Shown here: positions 62,870 to 64,000 of the stretch, one piece after another | How the letters are laid out: each line of letters begins with the position of its first letter | How positions within the stretch are numbered: position 1 is the first letter of the stretch | NCBI RefSeq assembly: GCF_006442315.1 | Contig: NZ_VFVY01000007.1 | Span: forward strand, 222,257 to 286,256 | DNA from: Mesorhizobium sp. B2-3-4 | Lineage (GTDB): Bacteria; Pseudomonadota; Alphaproteobacteria; Rhizobiales; Rhizobiaceae | Length of the DNA: 64,000 nt | Direction of reading: 5' to 3' | Notes under the pieces: generated by a model | Databases searched by the model: none | What the model was told of the DNA's origin: nothing | The model's input: the letters and a program-made list of their open reading frames with translations, nothing else | Translations under genes and position numbers: made by a program

Positions 62870-63598
62870 ATGTCGGCGCAAGCAATTTCCGAGGACGGCG
62901 CGAGAAGCGATTTCTGGCAAGGTGTGCGGCTGTCCATGCCGGTTGTGGTGGCGTCGGCGCCGTTCGCGGTGCTGTTCGGCGCGCTCGCCGTCGACAATGG
63001 CTTTTCGGTCCTCGAAGCCTTCCTGATGAGCGCGCTGATCTATGGCGGTGCCAGCCAGATGGTCGGCATCCAGCTGTTTGGCCAGCATGTCGCGCCATGG
63101 CTGATCGTGCTGTCGATCTTCGCCGTCAACTTCCGCCATGTGCTCTACTCCGCCGGTATCGGCCGGCGCATCGCGCATTGGCCTGTCATCAACCAGGCCC
63201 TCGGCTATTTCATCCTCACCGACCCGCAGTTCGCGGTCGCCGAAGCGCGGGCGCAATCCGGGCAGACCGTCGGCTTCGCCTGGTATCTGGGGCTGGGCCT
63301 GCCGGTCTATCTGTTCTGGATCGTCGAAAGCGCGCTCGGCGCGATGTTCGGCAAGCTCATTCCCGACACGCACGCGCTGGGCATCGATTTCCTGCTGCCG
63401 ATCTATTTCCTGGGCCTTGTGATGGGCTTCCGCAAGCGGCCGCTGTGGCTGCCGGTGGTGCTTGCCAGTGCGGTTGCCTCTGTTATCGCCTACAAGACGG
63501 TGGGCTCGCCCTGGCATGTCTCGATCGGCGCCATCGCCGGCGTGCTGCTCGCCGTCATCCTGCCGCCGCATCATAGCGGCGTGGAGACAAGGCCGTGA
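62870..63598 (+). CDS. AzlC family branched-chain amino acid exporter, large subunit
   Basis: A 242-residue inner-membrane protein with about five to seven helices. It has FWQGVRLSMPVVVASAPFAVLFGALAVD and LMSALIYGGASQMVGIQLFG, and NFRHVLYSAGIGRRIAHWP is the AzlC signature. FILTDPQFAVAEAR also fits. With AzlD it forms an exporter for valine or other hydrophobic amino acids (YgaZH in E. coli). ATG 62870 follows GGGGAGAG. It overlaps azlD by 4 nt. Confidence 0.92.
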   Translation: MSAQAISEDGARSDFWQGVRLSMPVVVASAPFAVLFGALAVDNGFSVLEAFLMSALIYGGASQMVGIQLFGQHVAPWLIVLSIFAVNFRHVLYSAGIGRRIAHWPVINQALGYFILTDPQFAVAEARAQSGQTVGFAWYLGLGLPVYLFWIVESALGAMFGKLIPDTHALGIDFLLPIYFLGLVMGFRKRPLWLPVVLASAVASVIAYKTVGSPWHVSIGAIAGVLLAVILPPHHSGVETRP

Positions 63599-63891
63599 GC
63601 ACGACGTTCTGGATCATCATCGCCGGTGCGATCGCCACCTATCTCACCCGCATCGGCGGGCATCTGGTCATTTCCCGTTTCGAGAACATCCATCCTCGGG
63701 TGGAAGCGGGCCTCAACGCTGTGCCGGCGGCGGTGCTGACGACATTGGTGGCGCCGGAGCTGCTGAACGCCGGGCCGGCGGAGTGGGCGGCGCTGGTGGT
63801 TACCGCGCTTGTCTCGCTGCGCGGCGGGCTGATGGCGATGTTCCTGGCGGGGGCTGCAGTGTTGATCCTGGCGCGGCAGTTCGTGGGATAG
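63595..63891 (+). CDS. AzlD family exporter small subunit
   Basis: A 98-residue membrane protein with about three to four helices, partner of AzlC. FWIIIAGAIATYLTRIGGHLVISR is the family opening, followed by AGLNAVPAAVLTTLVAPELL and SLRGGLMAMFLAGAAVLIL. The start is GTG 63595 overlapping the azlC stop. Confidence 0.9.
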   Translation: MSTTFWIIIAGAIATYLTRIGGHLVISRFENIHPRVEAGLNAVPAAVLTTLVAPELLNAGPAEWAALVVTALVSLRGGLMAMFLAGAAVLILARQFVG

Positions 63892-63978
63892 GTTCGAAGC
63901 GCCATCGTTTCGAAGCGTTGGCACCGCCCCTTGTATCTGCACGGAGGAGAGTTTGTGCGATGTAAGCGACTGAGCCTC

Positions 63979-64000
63979 GGACCGGATGGCCATCCGGTCC
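63979..64000. repeat. perfect 22-bp palindrome at the window edge
   Basis: GGACCGGATGG and CCATCCGGTCC are exact reverse complements with no spacer and end at the last base of the window. It could be a terminator after azlD, an operator, or part of a longer element beyond the edge. Confidence 0.6.

Overview
The window is a GC-rich stretch of alphaproteobacterial chromosome, most likely from Mesorhizobium or a close relative in the Rhizobiales. The evidence is the order and content of its division and cell-wall (dcw) cluster, an FtsZ with a very long C-terminal linker, a btaA-btaB pair for phosphorus-free betaine lipid, an ArsR-methyltransferase fusion beside metF, and a class A RNase P RNA. 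No rRNA, tRNA, insertion sequence, prophage or CRISPR array is visible.

Left part (1-16.7 kb) holds mixed housekeeping and accessory genes. They are a CoA-transferase cut by the left edge, an alpha/beta hydrolase, a secreted RNase T2, a membrane protein, a membrane GGDEF protein, the ABC-F factor EttA, a trans-aconitate methyltransferase, a KAS III-like synthase, an ICMT-like methyltransferase, a MOSC protein, an SDR, a class IV aminotransferase, two small secreted proteins, trmO with a DUF2293 gene, and an ArsR-methyltransferase regulator translationally coupled to metF. A perfect palindrome in front of that regulator looks like its operator.

Middle part (16.7-36 kb) has a tiny conserved-looking membrane peptide with a perfect Shine-Dalgarno, an EamA exporter and a type III PLP decarboxylase. 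It also has several wall hydrolases (MltB-like transglycosylase, GH25 lysozyme, amidase, SLT-type transglycosylase), a SxxK serine hydrolase, two toxin-antitoxin modules (higBA and parDE), btaBA, a fused 5-oxoprolinase, a TerB/DnaJ protein, rnpB, a trans-sulfuration enzyme and a DUF616 protein. Repeats here include an inverted array of a TGAGTAG heptamer and a 58-bp tandem repeat.

Right part (36.3-62 kb) is one long co-directional block: mraZ-rsmH-ftsL-ftsI-murE-murF-mraY-murD-ftsW-murG-murC-murB-ddlB-ftsQ-ftsA-ftsZ, then lpxC, bamD, recN and ligA. It covers lipid II synthesis from UDP-MurNAc through flipping and septal polymerisation, the FtsA/FtsZ ring, the first committed step of lipid A synthesis and outer-membrane assembly. 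Most genes overlap by 1-13 nt, so translation is probably coupled. The block has two main breaks. The mraZ leader carries three TGGGN boxes at exact 10-nt spacing. The murB-ddlB gap carries a strong hairpin and eight GANTC (CcrM) sites within 179 bp. A codon-aberrant AT-rich patch lies inside ddlB shortly before ftsQ. The window ends with a DUF2461 gene and an azlC-azlD amino-acid exporter pair.

The main leads are the GANTC cluster, the MraZ boxes, the ddlB patch, the 28-residue peptide, the ArsR operator and an intergenic repeat flanking bamD in inverted orientation. All were read by eye; none was tested by database search.
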